Positions 22,121-34,735 of a stretch of DNA of 64,000 nucleotides are shown here, piece by piece (the stretch's first letter is position 1; every line of letters starts with the position of its first letter). The translations under genes were made by a program, and so were the position numbers. This DNA is from Rhinopithecus roxellana (taxonomy: Eukaryota > Chordata > Mammalia > Primates > Cercopithecidae). The stretch is from the NCBI RefSeq assembly GCF_007565055.1, contig NC_044554.1, forward strand, positions 141,669,463-141,733,462. Reading direction: 5' to 3'. The notes below the pieces were generated by a model. That model was given only the letters and a program-made list of their open reading frames with translations, was not told the origin of the DNA and did not search any database.

Positions 22121-22865
22121 GAATGGTGAAATAGGCAAGAGAGACTACCTTGGCTTACACAGAGCCTTTAATGCAAGTTCAGGGCCTGTGTATTTTAGAT
22201 AGTAAGGAGCCAAAAAAAAAAGTTTTGAGCATAAGAGGAAGAGTGTTTGAAGACTATTCATAGTGAAATAAATATTTTTATCTCATTCTACAGCAATGAA
22301 GTTAAAATATAATTCTAAAAACCCAGGAATCTAAAGTCTCAATTCCATAAATTAGAAACTCCTTTCCTCAAAGAGTAATATAAAGTTGTTTATTTGTCAT
22401 ATTTGATCGCAGCCAGATCAGCTTGTTTCTGCCATTGTGTGTTTAAAAGAAAGTGTAAGTAAATGGTTAGTGAGACTTTTGGATTGCTCTGGAATTGCTT
22501 TCTATCAGGGGACAAAGAAGATGTGAACAATTTGGGCTCAGCTACCCTCTCCAGACAGTAAACCTTGTGCGATCAATGGCTGCTATTCCCAACTTCACCA
22601 AAACACCACCCAAGACAACTGGCTGCTTGGTAAGAGTTTCTATGACCAGGAGCTGGAGCTGAAGGGAACACTGAAAACAGATAATTGGAAGTGAATCTCC
22701 CATGTCATGAAAAGTGCAGGGAGACTTTCAGCAGGGTTTGGAAATAATTTATCTATTAAGTCCCATGAGAGAATCATAAGTCAAAGGAAAGGTTGTCCTG
22801 GCAAAATTGTGCAAGACTGACTGTTTTCTTCAGTGTCCATTTGATTTGCTAAGCATGGAGGTTTC
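22121..22865. other. Unannotated unique sequence
   Basis: No repeat recognised; composition is more balanced than its surroundings from 22480 to 22860. No coding frame. Confidence 0.4.
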
Positions 22866-22945
22866 TTCGTCTTTCTCTCTCTTTCTCTCTCTCTCTCCTG
22901 CTCTCGCACTCCCTCCTACTCTCTCCTACTCTGCAATTCCCTTTC
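22866..22945. repeat. CT-rich simple sequence
   Basis: Imperfect (CTCTTT)n/(CTCTC)n, then 'ctcctactctctcctactct'. Confidence 0.85.
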
Positions 22946-23385
22946 CCAGATATCTAACTGGATGAGAGATACCAGTCTCCACTTTGTTCTCAATTTTTCT
23001 AAATGACTCTTAAGGAATCACTCACAAGATTGGAAGTAGGGAGCACTACATTCACGACTCACACTGCAGGGAAAGGAAAAAAAGTGTTGAGAATTTTCCA
23101 CTGACCCAAGGAGTCGTACTTCATTGACTCATTCTCTTATCTTTCCGCTTACAAAGACTGATTGGGAGGCAGTAATGAAAGGATGTTTGGGAATAGCACA
23201 GTTCATTTGGTATCTTCCTAAGAAGATTCTAAGGAGGTCTGATCCCCACATTTTTAAAGTTTTTTATTTTCAATACTATTTATTTAGATCTAATTCCACA
23301 TTTCCTGAAGATTTTAAAGAATATTGCAAAGAAACTCATTTACCTAGATTCATCAATTTTGTATATTTTATTTTATCATCCTACC
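22946..23385. other. Unannotated sequence
   Basis: A 95-codon open frame at 23124-23411 runs into the microsatellite and has no recognisable domain. Not called as a gene. Confidence 0.35.
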
Positions 23386-23450
23386 CACGTATCTATCTAT
23401 CTCTCTATTGATCTACCTACCTACCTACCTACCTAGCTACCTAACAATCT
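23386..23450. repeat. Compound (TATC)n/(CTAC)n microsatellite
   Basis: 'gtatctatctatctctctat' followed by five CTAC units and diverged continuation. Confidence 0.92.
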
Positions 23451-24395
23451 ATTTTCTGAAAGTTGGAGACAGTAAGTCTCTTTAAATACCACACTGTGTA
23501 TTTTCTTAGGTATCCAGTTCTTTTTAGAATGTGACAGAATCAGAAATTTGTCCCTAGCTTTTAAATCTAGTGACAAAACCCAGAGCAACTAAGAGTCTAA
23601 CTCAGCCATACTATTATAAAAACATTATTATAAAAAAAAAAAAGTATAATTTCCCTAAAAAGAAAATTGATAAACAGTAGTCTGACAGAAATTTATTATT
23701 ATATATCAACTACTTATTTAGGTTTTAAGATATACCAGGCAATGTATTTGTAGTTTTACATACTATTTATTGTTCTCATCATATTTTTCTAATCATGCTA
23801 TTCTTTACAATAAATTTATGATGAAAGCCTTATTTGAACAAATTAGCCATAAAATATTAGTTCACTAAGTAAGGAAACCTAAAAAGTATTACTAGTTAAT
23901 GTTTTGTTAATTACTAATGTATGTGCCTTTACATCAGAGGGGATGAATATCATGTTCTATTAATATAAAACATCATTAAGTGGTTAGGAATATTCACTAA
24001 TTCTAGAAAATTGTATCCAAGATATAGTGAATGTGTTTGCTTTAGACAGGGAGCTTGGTTAGTTTAATTTTGTACAGGCTTTACTTCACCCTTTTTCAAT
24101 GGGTAGTGCAGTAGTTCTTTGTTCTTGATTCTTGATTATTCACTTTTCTCCTGATGTCGCAATGTTCCTTTCCATTCCCTTCTACCCTTTTTATTTTCCT
24201 AGTCATATCTATGAAAGACTTTGGACCTTGGTGACCTAGGAGAATAAAAAGCAACAGAGAGCCAAATATCTACCCCCCCAAAAATTCGATCTCTTAGATA
24301 GTCCAGGGTAAAACCATTCTAAGCATAACTTCAATGTTAAGATCTTCCTTTTCCCTCCTCATCTATAAGTGACACAATTTACAATTTTAAAAAGT
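23451..24395. other. Unannotated AT-rich sequence
   Basis: No repeat family recognised. An A-run at 23632-23643. No gene. Confidence 0.35.
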
Positions 24396-24515
24396 TGATT
24401 TAGCATCTTCTATGTAGCATGCATCTCTCAGCCACTCTACACATAACACAATTTAATCTTCAAAACAATCCTCTGTGTAACTAATGACTGAGAAAAAAAT
24501 TATTATTGAAAGATC
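24396..24515 (+). repeat. MIR SINE fragment
   Basis: 'tagcatcttctatgtagcat' with 'aatttaatcttcaaaacaat' and 'ctcaatgactgag'-like ending follow MIR on +. Weak. Confidence 0.5.
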
Positions 24516-24625
24516 AGTGACCAGAATATAAATATTATATACTAGAATATAATGATAATAGAATATAAATACAATAAAATACTAAATACTTAAATATAAA
24601 TAAAATAACATGATACTCACATAAT
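24516..24625. repeat. AT-rich low-complexity stretch
   Basis: Repeated 'atataa' and 'aaatac' words. Confidence 0.8.
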
Positions 24626-24754
24626 AATATCTCTCTATTTGGGGCCATTTTGAAATCATATTTCTTTTCTCATACTATTGAGTGTCATTTGGAGAAAAAA
24701 AATTAAGAAGTTGCTTCAGATGTTCTCCTTTCTTCAGCCTCACCTTGTGTCTTC

Positions 24755-25015
24755 TTTTTCTGCTACCTGTAACAGATAGGATGGCTGGAGCTCCAGTGAT
24801 TAACTGGGACCAAAAAGTGACTTTCAGAATAGAAATCTTGTGCTAAGCATGGCAGAGCAAAGGAGACTGAGTTTTTTGATGACTTTGTGAAACCTCCATA
24901 ACAGCCTAAGTCAGCTTGCCTCCACACTTTTTATATATGACACAGAAATATAATTTTCTTATTTATAGGCTACTCTGGTATCATTTTGGATTTTTCTATT
25001 AAATCAAAATAAACC
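24755..25015 (+). repeat. Old mammalian repeat, MLT1-like (tentative)
   Basis: 'gatggctggagctccagtga' and 'catggcagagcaaaggagac', then 'ctttttatatatgacacaga', fit the same repeat as at 8180-8820 in the same orientation. Confidence 0.45.
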
Positions 25016-25194
25016 CAAAACTCCTAACTACAAGTACTTAACTATGCTATATATTTAGGTGCTTGCACTTTATTCCATCATAAGCTCTGCAGAGACATTA
25101 ACGATTATTAAACAGAAATTAGAGTGTGATCAGAATTTTTATTTCAGGATTTCTGACTAAAATATATTTGATACATTTTTTGAAAACACAATAT

Positions 25195-25576
25195 TGGAGC
25201 AGAAAACCATTTAGGAGGTTGTTACAGTGATTCAATAAAAAGATGATGAAAGCCCAATCTAGGAAAGCTATACTTAGGATAGGGTAGGGGAAAGAAAGAA
25301 CAAATAAATACTTCGGATCTAAAACTGTCAAGAGTAGATGGAACTAAGATGAGAGAGAGTGGGGAAATTCTAGAAACTCTTGAGTTTCCAAAACTGTGTG
25401 GTACAACCAATAGTGTTAGTGAATATTGAGAGAAGAGTCAGTGGGAAAGTTCAAATTTGCACATGGTGAATTTGAGTTATTTATGGGAAAGCCAAATGGA
25501 TATATGCAGAATGCAGCTGGATAAAAGAAGACTCTTGCTGTTGTTTACCAGAGAAATTCTGAATTCTACTTACAGA

Positions 25577-25629
<53 letters not shown>

Positions 25630-26070
25630 CGCTTTATCAGAACAAAAATTAATCAACCAGAGAGGGAATGAAGAGTGGAAAAATTCATAAATTCAAGACA
25701 AAGTCTCGGGGAACCTTAAATTTGGGGGTTGGTGGAGAAAGACAGATGTTCAAAAAGGAGACAGAGAAGAAACAGTGATTGAGGAACAAAGGTGTTCAAG
25801 AATCGTTTCAATAAATGTCATCTCAAGTGACAAAATAAAATGTGCTCAATGCAAGATCACCCTTGGATTGGGCAATAGAGAAGTTATTATTGTTAATGAG
25901 AAAAATTTCTGTTGAGTTGTTGAGTTGGGAAAATACTATAGTAAGTTAGGAGCTAATGATAAATGAAGATGGTTGACCATTCTTTGGAGAAGTTTAGATG
26001 AAAAGTAAAAAGAAATAATCAGTAATAGGGAGAGCAAAATCTAGATTAGAAGATGATTAAATGACAGCTA
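25195..26070 (+). repeat. Old mammal-wide repeat, family name uncertain, split by a microsatellite
   Basis: 'taggaggttgttacagtgat', 'gccaaatggatatatgcaga', 'caatgtcatctcaagtgac'-type words and 'tggttgaccattctttggag' follow the order of the same ancient repeat seen at 21560 and 60500, extending further 3'. A TG/CG tract sits inside it. Non-coding. Confidence 0.5.
25577..25632. repeat. (TG)n(CG)n microsatellite
   Basis: About 21 TG units (25578-25620) run directly into six CG/GC units (25621-25632): 56 bp of uninterrupted alternating purine-pyrimidine. Confidence 0.97.
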
Positions 26071-27125
26071 ATTTAAAAATAAGAATTTTGAAGTTGTCAT
26101 TATTAAATACTATTTGATTGATAACTTTTGGTATAACACCTGTATCAAAATGATGCCCCACATCCTAGGTTTAGAGAAATGTGGTTTCAGTTTTAAATAT
26201 TCTAAAGAGAGAGGAGCAACTCAATACGAATTCAAGTTCTGTGTAGTTATGGATAAGGTAATAGAGACAGAAAATTATAAATAATTAGTTTGACTGAATT
26301 TTGATATCAATAGGAAAAAATAAAATAAATCAGGAGAAGAGTGAGAACAATGTGACCATATTAATTGGTCCACTAATATGTTTTTACATGTCTCTTGGCA
26401 GTTAGGAAAATAATAAACCAACCACATCTGTACTTTTTCAGTCAGCATACAGATCCAGGAATAGACTCTAAATTAGTTACCATGAAGCCAACGAGCTCAT
26501 GCAAATGTCAGAACTCACGTTTCTGAATTTCACCATTTCCCAAAGCAAGTTGACCCAGTGATCTATATTTGGTGGTGATTTTTATTCCCAGATGTTGAAA
26601 ACAGCTTCTTTGCTGGCAGTAGGTCCTTGAGGATGCATGTTCCCTAAGCTTTAAATAGCATGCCCTAGGGAATTAGTATTACCCAAGATATAAAAAGATT
26701 AATAAGGATTTAAAATTGAATAACTCCAGTAATTCCTTTAATGGATGTGCATCCAAATTATTTCCTTGGTCAGTATTATAACTGCTTGTTTATCACTGCA
26801 TTCCTAAGAGATAACTCTCTTAATTTAGTGCCCATAGGGTTTCAGTCATAATGTAGTGCTAAGGCGGCCTGCCTTATTTCTTGGCACATGAGCAACCTTG
26901 CATAAGTTCATGTGTGAGACTTTGGAGAGACTATATCCTTCGATACCCTGTGTAGCTTCTTTTTAAAGACATCTGAATTTTCCCTGTGTCTTTCTGGCTT
27001 TCATTGAAAATGTTTATTCAATTCAATGTGAGATAATTGAATTCTCAACAAGGATCATGATGAATTTTCTAATTCAAACTGGGTACCAAGAGGTGGCCTG
27101 TCATCGTTTTCCTTTTGTTGTACTG
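26071..27125. other. Unannotated unique sequence
   Basis: No repeat recognised. The part from about 26430 to 26660 is of higher complexity. No coding frame. Confidence 0.4.
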
Positions 27126-27149
27126 GAAAAAAAAAAAAAAAAAAAAAAA
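27126..27149. repeat. A-run
   Basis: 24-25 consecutive A within otherwise unique DNA, without an attached retroposon body on either side. Confidence 0.9.
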
Positions 27150-27740
27150 GCAAAGAGTCTCTTTGAGAGTCGTTCCCATTTCTGTTTCAAGTTCCCCTAA
27201 CAAGTCATTAAACATTCTCTGGATTTTGTCAACAGGCTGGTAAACATCCAGAGAAAGAATCAAAATAAGATTGCTTATTTAACATTCTTCAGCTCCAACT
27301 GCTGATTAGGGTAAATAGTTTGGATAAAACTTCTATATGATCCAAAAATCACAAGAAGAAAGCATTAGCTATTGGGCAAGTTTAGAATGAGTTAGAAATT
27401 CTTTAAACAGCAAAGACATTTTTGCACACTTTGATATTTTCTTCATCTTCAACTCATCTTGTGAAGGCATTGTCAGAGCTAAACATGAAAGTTGAACAAC
27501 CACTGAGAAAGCTCCTTGGATTCTAAATGAAAATATAGACAGTGATTTCCAGAACAATATGATGTCTCATATTATATAGCTGCGCAAGCTTTTTAAAGAA
27601 AATATCTATCATAATCCTGAAAAAAAGATCTAGTGAAATATGCTAATATATTTTTTAAAATGTTATTTTCTTCTTATGACCTTTAATCCAAATTTCAGTA
27701 CATTAATTGTGGTTCAATAAGTGGAATATTTAGCAGATCA
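27150..27740. other. Unannotated sequence
   Basis: Nothing recognisable. Short open frames lack domains. Confidence 0.4.
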
Positions 27741-28002
27741 ATTTTTTTTGGTGGGGGGGAATGTCTCATTCTGTCACCCAGGCTGGGGTGCAGTGGTGTG
27801 AATTTGGCTCACTGCAGCCTCTGCCTCCGAGGCTGAGGCAATTCTAATGGTTCAGCCTCCTGAGTAGCTGGGACTACAGGTGTGTGCCACTGCACCCAGC
27901 TAATTTTTGTATTTTCATTTTAGTAGAGACAACATTTTCCATATTGGCCAGGCTGGTCTAAACTCCCGGCCTCAAGTGATCTGCCAGCCTTGGTCTCCCA
28001 AT
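27741..28002 (-). repeat. 5'-truncated Alu, antisense
   Basis: From a short T/G-rich tail and 'atgtctcattctgtcaccca' to 'cagccttggtctccca'; the first 35-40 bp of the Alu (right end here) are missing. 'agatcaatttt' (27735-27745) and 'agatcattttt' (28003-28013) are a target duplication with one change. Confidence 0.88.
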
Positions 28003-28013
28003 AGATCATTTTT

Positions 28014-29482
28014 TAACATGAACTTTAACATAAATTTAAGATTCTGAATAACACAAAGCTTCCTCTACCAGCCTTGCTCTTATTTTCTGTCCTGCTCCAG
28101 ATTAACTAATTTAGTTATAAGGACCATAGAATAACACGTCAATGCATTCATGTCTTTTCTTAGAAAGTTCTCTTTTCCTTCTTCAAGGCTGATTATAATC
28201 CTATCATTCCTTTCAGAATGACTTCAAATGACACCATGAAATATTATTTTACTAGAAATAATGATTGAAAGACAAACTATCATTCTGCAGACCTGGATAT
28301 TGGGCAGACATTTCCTTAAAAATGAATAAAATGAGTCTAGCACTTTGAGAAACACAAGTGACAATAATTATGCTAAAATTTGAGCTGTCAAAAGAAAATA
28401 AAAATTTTGGAAAGTGCTTATGTTCCTTCATGAGTTTGGTAGTTTCCTGATACTTAAAAATATGACTTTTCAATAATGTATATCAACCTTTGAAGATCTA
28501 TATAAGCCAATAATCTATTATTTTACAAATGAGTAATGTATTAAGTTACAAAATCATATATGAGAAAAAAGCCATCTAAAGTATAAGATAAACCAGTAGA
28601 TTTTGCTATACAAGGTAAGAAAAGTTTGTTGATATAATTTCAGATTCTTACATTTCAACTAACTTGTAAGAAAATAATACTTGTCAGATGTTAATTTAAT
28701 GCCAAAGAAGAGTATCTGCAATTATCTCCATTCTCCTCCTCTTTTCAATTATATATCTGTGTAAAAGAAGATTTTCTTCATATACTTCAAGTAGAAAGAA
28801 ATATATTGCTACAGAGTGATTGCAGGAAAAATATAAGAACCCAATTGTCTTTGATTAAGACTTCAAAGAGATTTCCAAAAATGTAAAATAATACCATTCT
28901 TCTGGCTAAATTTTTGAATATATTGGTTATTTTTCAAAATGACTAATATTAAGGACAATTTAAAGTGCCAGTATAAATTTATCCATGAAAAATATTTCCA
29001 AGGAAATGCAACTTTATATAAACTCTAGCTCATTTTATTTTCTTAAGTTTTATAAAATTTAGTTGCATTTATTTTTTGAATCCAAGCAAGTTATTTGCCT
29101 AAAGAAAAAAATGTATCTAATCTCATTTAAATTTAAGGATTTCTTAATGATTTTATGTTTGATGCAAATCCTTTTAATCGCTTTCTTCCCACCTAATTTG
29201 GTGAAAGGAGGATAATTTGAGATGGGATTGTGCAGGTCCTATGAATCTCAATGGAGCAAGGGAGTGTTAACTTCTTAACCTTGATCTCAGATCACTTCGT
29301 TTACCATATATGGAGTAATTTGTCATCCGGTTCTCTACATTGCTGGTACTCAGGAATTTCTCAGTGTTGCACAATGGGTACTAGAGAACAAGTTAAGTAA
29401 CCTGATGTTAGAAGAGGGATGAAAAGCATATTGACTAGAAATTTGAAATATTATCATTACCATGTTGATAAATATAGAGAGA
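28014..29482. other. Unannotated AT-rich unique sequence
   Basis: About 1.5 kb without a recognisable repeat or gene. Confidence 0.4.
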
Positions 29483-29600
29483 GCTGGGTACAATGGCTAG
29501 CACCTGTAGTCCCAGCTACTCAGGAGGCTGGGGTGGGGAGACAGCTTGAGCCCAGGAGTTCAAGGCCAAAGTGGACAATATGGTGAGACCTTGTCTTAAA
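29483..29600 (+). repeat. FLAM (free left Alu monomer)
   Basis: A single Alu-like monomer: 'gctgggtacaatggctagca', 'gtagtcccagctactcagga', 'gagcccaggagttcaaggcc', 'caatatggtgagaccttgtc', then an A/T tail. There is no second monomer, and the sequence resembles 7SL-derived FLAM. Confidence 0.75.
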
Positions 29601-29744
29601 ATATATATACATATTTCATCTTTTCTTGTTTTCTTGTTACATCTGCTTTATAAACAATATATTGGGAACATTTTATCTTCTTATTACATATTCCTCTAAA
29701 TTATAATTTATAAATGTTGCATCATATTTTATTCTAATGACATA

Positions 29745-30240
29745 CTTCATCTAAGAAATTTCATTTACATGTTTCCAATTCATCATTATTATAAACAATG
29801 AGCTTAAAAGAGCTGTTCATCTCTTCACCCAAATCTCTGTATTCATTCATGATTATTCCATTAAGACAAATTCCTAGAAAAAAAATTATTGGTTCAAAAG
29901 TTCTATATATTATTAAAGATTTGAGGGGTTTTTTTCAAGATTATTCTCTAGAACAGTTGTACAATTTAGAATTCACCGAGAACCGTATAAATATACTTAA
30001 TTTAGTAGAGTGAACATTATTTCAGATATGAAATGGCTGTTTCAATATTTTTTGTGATCATTCTATTTATATTTATTGTCCATTTTATTGTTTGTATGTT
30101 AGGCCTTTTCTTATTGATTTAATTATTTGTACAATAATTCTTTGAGTGATCTTAATGATACCAGCCTATTCTTTCTTTTAGTTGTTTTACTTGTCTATCC
30201 TTTTATTTTTAAACCATATCTATCATTCTGTTATGAATAT
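29745..30240 (-). repeat. L1M 3' region, antisense, diverged
   Basis: 'catcattattataaacaatg', 'gacaaattcctagaaaaaaa' and 'ttattgatttaattatttgt' fit the reversed end of old L1s ('...ctattataaacaatgctg', 'agattcctagaagtggaa'). Confidence 0.5.
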
Positions 30241-30261
30241 ATTTTTTTAAAAAGCAAATGT

Positions 30262-30584
30262 GCCTGGTGCAGTGGCTGATGCCTGTAATCCCAGCACTTT
30301 GAGAGACCAGGTGGGAGGATCACTTGGGCCCAGGGGTTCAGACCACCCGGAACAATACAAGGAGACTGCGTCTCTACAAAAAAAATAAAATAAAATAATT
30401 GACCACATATGGTGGTTGTTCATGCCTGTAGTCCCAGTTACTCCAGAAGCTGAGGCAGGAAGCTCTCTTGAACCTAGGAATTTGAGGCTGCAATGAACTG
30501 CGATCACACATCTGCACTCCAGCCTTGGCAACAGAGTGAGACACTGTCTCTAAAAATATAAATTAATAAATAATAAAAAAATTG
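30262..30584 (+). repeat. AluJ, diverged
   Basis: Old dimeric Alu ('gcctggtgcagtggctgatg' ... 'ggcaacagagtgagacactg') with an AAAT-rich tail and A/T-rich linker. The minus-strand 94-codon frame is a shadow. Confidence 0.9.
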
Positions 30585-30650
30585 AAAATGCTAGATTTTT
30601 GTGTTTTGTCAAATTTATATAGAGAAATTTAACATATTCATATATTTTTA

Positions 30651-30970
30651 TTTTATTTTATTTTATTTTATTTATTTATTTATTTTGAGACGGAGTCTCA
30701 CTCTGTTGCCCAGGCTGGAGTGCAGTGGCACGATCTCGGCTCACTGCCAGCTCCGCCTCCCAGGTTCACGCCATTCTCCTGCCTCAGCCTCCCGTGTAGC
30801 TGGGACTACAGGTGCCCGCCACCATGCTTGGCTCATTTTTTGTATTTTTTTAGTACAGACGGGGTTTCACCATGTTAGCCAGGATGGTCTCAATCTTCTG
30901 ATCTGGTGATTCGCCTGCCTTGGCCTCCCTAAAGTGCTGGGATCACAGGTGTGAGCCACTGCGCCAGCCC
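30651..30970 (-). repeat. AluY-like, antisense, perfect 17-bp target duplication
   Basis: Tail shows as (TTTTA)n/(TTTA)n at 30651-30684, followed by 'ttgagacggagtctcactct' to 'gtgagccactgcgccagccc'. 'atattcatatattttta' is repeated exactly at 30634-30650 and 30971-30987. Confidence 0.96.
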
Positions 30971-30987
30971 ATATTCATATATTTTTA

Positions 30988-32384
30988 AAACTAATACTGA
31001 AGTTTAGTTTCAATGCTGTCATCCTCATTGCTTTCTGGGTTTTTGTTTGTTGTATTTTTCAGTGTTCCTTTCTTCTTCTATCTTTTGCTTTTAGATCATG
31101 TTTTCCTTGCAATTTTTGTTAGTAATTTGGATACTTTGCCTCCTTATAAAAGTTGTCATTACTTTTTAGTTATTAAAATACATCATAACCACAGCAAAAA
31201 AAATATTACTTAGCATCTGTTTTGTAATTAGAATAATATCATTTGAATTATTTCTGTGTCTCATTACTGATCCAGGGGTTGAATTCTACAGGGGAAGAAC
31301 TCTTTGGGTGAGTTTTTTGTGACAATTTTTGTTATTTTAATAGGATAATTTAACATACTCAAAAAGAGTTCAATGAAACTCTGTGTACACATTATGCAGA
31401 TTCAAGTAAGGCTTGGCTACAGCTGTGCCATTTATTATCTTTGTCTAAAATATATTTAAACCACTGTTTCTTCGAATTACCAGTTCCAGTGATGAAAAAG
31501 AATCTATGTAATATCTCTTGTAAAAATAACTCCAGCTCGTTTTCTTCCTATTTTTCTGTTTTTGTTGATATATACCTTATTAATTTTTAAACTACACAAT
31601 GTGGTAAGAATATTTTGAATACAGATATTATTGTATATCCTCTGAAGTCAATTATTTAGTCTTAATTCTGTGTCAACTGGTTTCATGATACACCACAGTT
31701 TCTTTCATGCCATTATTTTCCAGACTCTTGAAATTTTGCATTATTCTCCAATCTACTCTAGCATGTATTTGTGTCATATTTACCACGGAAGTATGTGGGT
31801 GATATCCTTCCTATGCCCTTGCATGCCTGATAATGTCAATCCGTTCCTCTCGCACATAAATAGATTTGGCTGGTCATAGAATTTTGCCGCTCACTGACAA
31901 CATGACTCCTTTGTTTTCTGGCAGTTAAAATGCCTATATGATAAAATCCAAACATTTCAATTTATTATCCATGGTTGGGCACAGTATAATCTTTAAATAG
32001 TCTTTCTTGTTCCAGCTCGCAAGACTTCTGAACACAGTTTTTTGTTCAAATGAGACTGTTTCCTCATTGTTTTCCAAATAAGTCATGTTTAATTGTACTT
32101 GCACGCTTTTCCTCACGCTGTATCATTGGTCTGGAAAGGTTTCAATGTTATAGGCAAATTCTCTCCATTATTTTATTCCTAGCTCAAGAACTACTTTTTT
32201 CACTGAGCTATGTAAAGTTATCCCAGTTTACACAGTGTTTTTTTTCCTGTGACATTCAGGTTAGTAATTAATTGTATGATGTTGTGTATTTGTTTTCATA
32301 CATTGAATGAAGAGTTGTCTCATCTCTTCTCCTTAGATAATACCTTAAGGTAAGTGGCAGTTAGCAGTAACAGTTTTTGATCTG
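30988..32384 (-). repeat. Mostly unassigned; possible HAL1/L1M antisense pieces
   Basis: 'tagatttggctggtcataga' at about 31860 resembles the reversed L1M/HAL1 5' region ('agtttggctggatataga'). The remainder is T-rich and unassigned. Confidence 0.25.
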
Positions 32385-32456
32385 CATTTTACCTTTAACA
32401 TTGTATACATGATAGCTTTCAATAAGTACCTGCTGAATAAATAAATGTGTGAATAA
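32385..32456 (+). repeat. L2 3' tail fragment
   Basis: 'agctttcaataagtacctgc' followed by 'tgaataaataaatgtg' is the L2 terminal block ('...tgctcaataaatgtttgttgaatg'). Confidence 0.5.
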
Positions 32457-32570
32457 ACAGAGAAAACAAAACAAAGAGACCTAAAAATTGGTTTTCACTT
32501 TAAGGCACTTTATACATTCTTGGAAAAAACTCTAAATTTCTCACTGAAAAATTCAGTTGAGTTAAACTGA

Positions 32571-32871
32571 GCCGGGCATGGTGGCTCACGCCTGTAATCC
32601 CAGCACTTTTGGAGTCAAAGGAGCATGGATCACCTGAGGTTCAGGAGTTCAAGACCAGCCTGGCCAACATGGTGAAACCCTGACTCTATTCAAAATACAA
32701 AAATTAGCCGAGCATGGTGGCGGGCACCTGTAGTCCCAGCTACTTGGGAGGCTGAGGCAGGAGAATTGCTTGAACCGGGGAGACGGAAGTTGCGGTGAGC
32801 CGAGATGGTGCCACTGCACTCTAGCCTGGGCCACAGAGTGAGACTTACTCTCAAAAAAAAAAAAAAAAAAA
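32571..32871 (+). repeat. AluS, full length
   Basis: From 'gccgggcatggtggctcacg' to a 19-A tail. 'gtgagccgagatggtgccac' in the right monomer. No clear target duplication. Confidence 0.93.
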
Positions 32872-32971
32872 GTCCAAATTATTATAAATGAAAATTATAC
32901 CACATTCACAGGGTACTTGAAATGATCTTCAAGGTATCCTTTCTAGGAAGAGCAGATAATTGCCTCATTAT

Positions 32972-33165
32972 GCAGGCAGAATGGTGAAATGAGCTTTGAA
33001 GTGAGGTCACTTTGAGTTCAACTCTCAGTCCTGAGTTCTGTGACAGTTTAATGATATCTTCTTGGACAAGTTTCTAATCCCACTTTGTCCTGTTCCTCCA
33101 TCCGTAAAATGGGAATAATAATGGCATATGAATGATGTGTCAGGCTAAATAATTAATATATCTCT
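32972..33165 (-). repeat. MIR SINE, antisense
   Basis: Reversed MIR order: 'gagttcaactctcagtcctg', 'ttcttggacaagtttctaat', 'catccgtaaaatgggaataa'. Confidence 0.75.
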
Positions 33166-33194
33166 GGAAGCACAGGGTCAAGCAGAGCAGAGAA

Positions 33195-33440
33195 TAATAA
33201 TCACATCTAGCAAACATATCTTTAACCCCTTAAAATGTATTCATTCATCTCTCACAGCTCGATGAGTTGGGTAGTAGTATCACTTCAGTTAAAGATGATG
33301 AGACCGACAGATAAAATAAGTACTTTTCTAAAGCCAGATAGTTAAAAAAACAAACCAACAAACAAATAGCAGAACCAAACAATTGATTTTGTGTACGTCT
33401 AGAGCACACATTCCTGACCATGAGGCTATCCTGCTACCCA
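33195..33440 (+). repeat. MIR SINE, sense
   Basis: 'gagttgggtagtagtatcac', 'gttaaagatgatgagaccga' and 'gagcacacattcctgaccat' give MIR on +, inverted relative to the copy ending 30 bp before it. Confidence 0.6.
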
Positions 33441-34724
33441 GAGCCACAGGTATTCTTGGCCTATTCTTATTCATCTTGACTCACACTGGCAGTCAGACCT
33501 TGTGGGAGTTACCCATCCTCTTGTGGAGCTGGTGTAAGCCTGTTGGGATGTTAATGGGAAATAATTCTCCATTTCCCTTGAGGTATGAACAGGAGACAGG
33601 AAGGATTTAAGAAAATAGATCACTTCTCAAAGACTCATAAAATCTCTTTTCTGGAGATTTTCAACAATATTATTTGAAATGGTTTAGCAATTTCTGAATG
33701 AATGTTACAAATTCTCATGGTGCCCTTTGAGGCCTACAGTACAAAATTTGATTTTTTAATTATTTGATGTATGATTCAGATGTGTTTCTCTCCATGCGGA
33801 AAATGAAATAGCTGGTATCCTAAGTGGGAAAGAACTCAGAATTTCTAAATTAGGCTTCTATTTATATTCATATATTTTGAAAAAAGGTTTTAAAAATTTA
33901 TTCTATATGCATTTAAATGAGACTATGCCTTTTATAGTTAATAAGGGAGCTGTGCTGGAACAAAGTTTGAAATATCTCATTTTTAAAGTCCTTTCTGTGG
34001 CTTTAACACATTCTGCAAATTTTGGTAAAAGTAATTAAATGTCTATCCTAACATACTCATAGCATAGACATATTGAGCAATATTAAAGCATGACAGGAAA
34101 AAAAAAGGAAAGAAAATTACAGGTCAGCAAAGGAGGAACAAATTACTAGACTTGAGACACTGCTCAATATGTATTATCTGATCTCCAGTATCCACATTGG
34201 AATACGGTGACAACTCTAAAGGCAGCTCCCAGGATCAGACTTGGATGTGGGTGGAGTGAACATGAACGAGTGTGTGAATGTTTTTTCCTGGCTGGACAGA
34301 CATTTTGCCATTTTGCCAAAGCCATCATCTGTGTCGAAAAGATGAACTCCCTGTTCCTGATGCCATCACACACACCAGGAATCAGCAGGAACATCCCGGA
34401 GCCAACGCTTTTGGAAAACCAGACAAACTCTTGGAAAAATGCCTCTAAATATTGAGTTCATCCTTGTGTACAAAATCATTCTTTTGGGGTTTTGTATCAA
34501 GTTATTTAAATATCCCGAAACCGAGATAGGGAGATGGCACTTTATAAAAATGGAAGGGGGCTGGCCTTAAATGCTCATGTGCATCTAGTCTTGTGATGCT
34601 GTCATAAAATCAGTGACATGCAGTCATGCCAGAAGATGAGCCATCAAACTTCCTTAGCACAAAGAAAAATATCACAGTTTTTGCTTATGAGGCCATCCCT
34701 ACATCTCATCACCTTACAGTAATT
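33441..34724. other. Unannotated unique sequence
   Basis: No repeat recognised. Overlapping open frames of 76 and 82 codons on opposite strands at 34164-34455 have no domain, so I do not call either. Confidence 0.4.
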
Positions 34725-34735
34725 AAATGTCTCTT

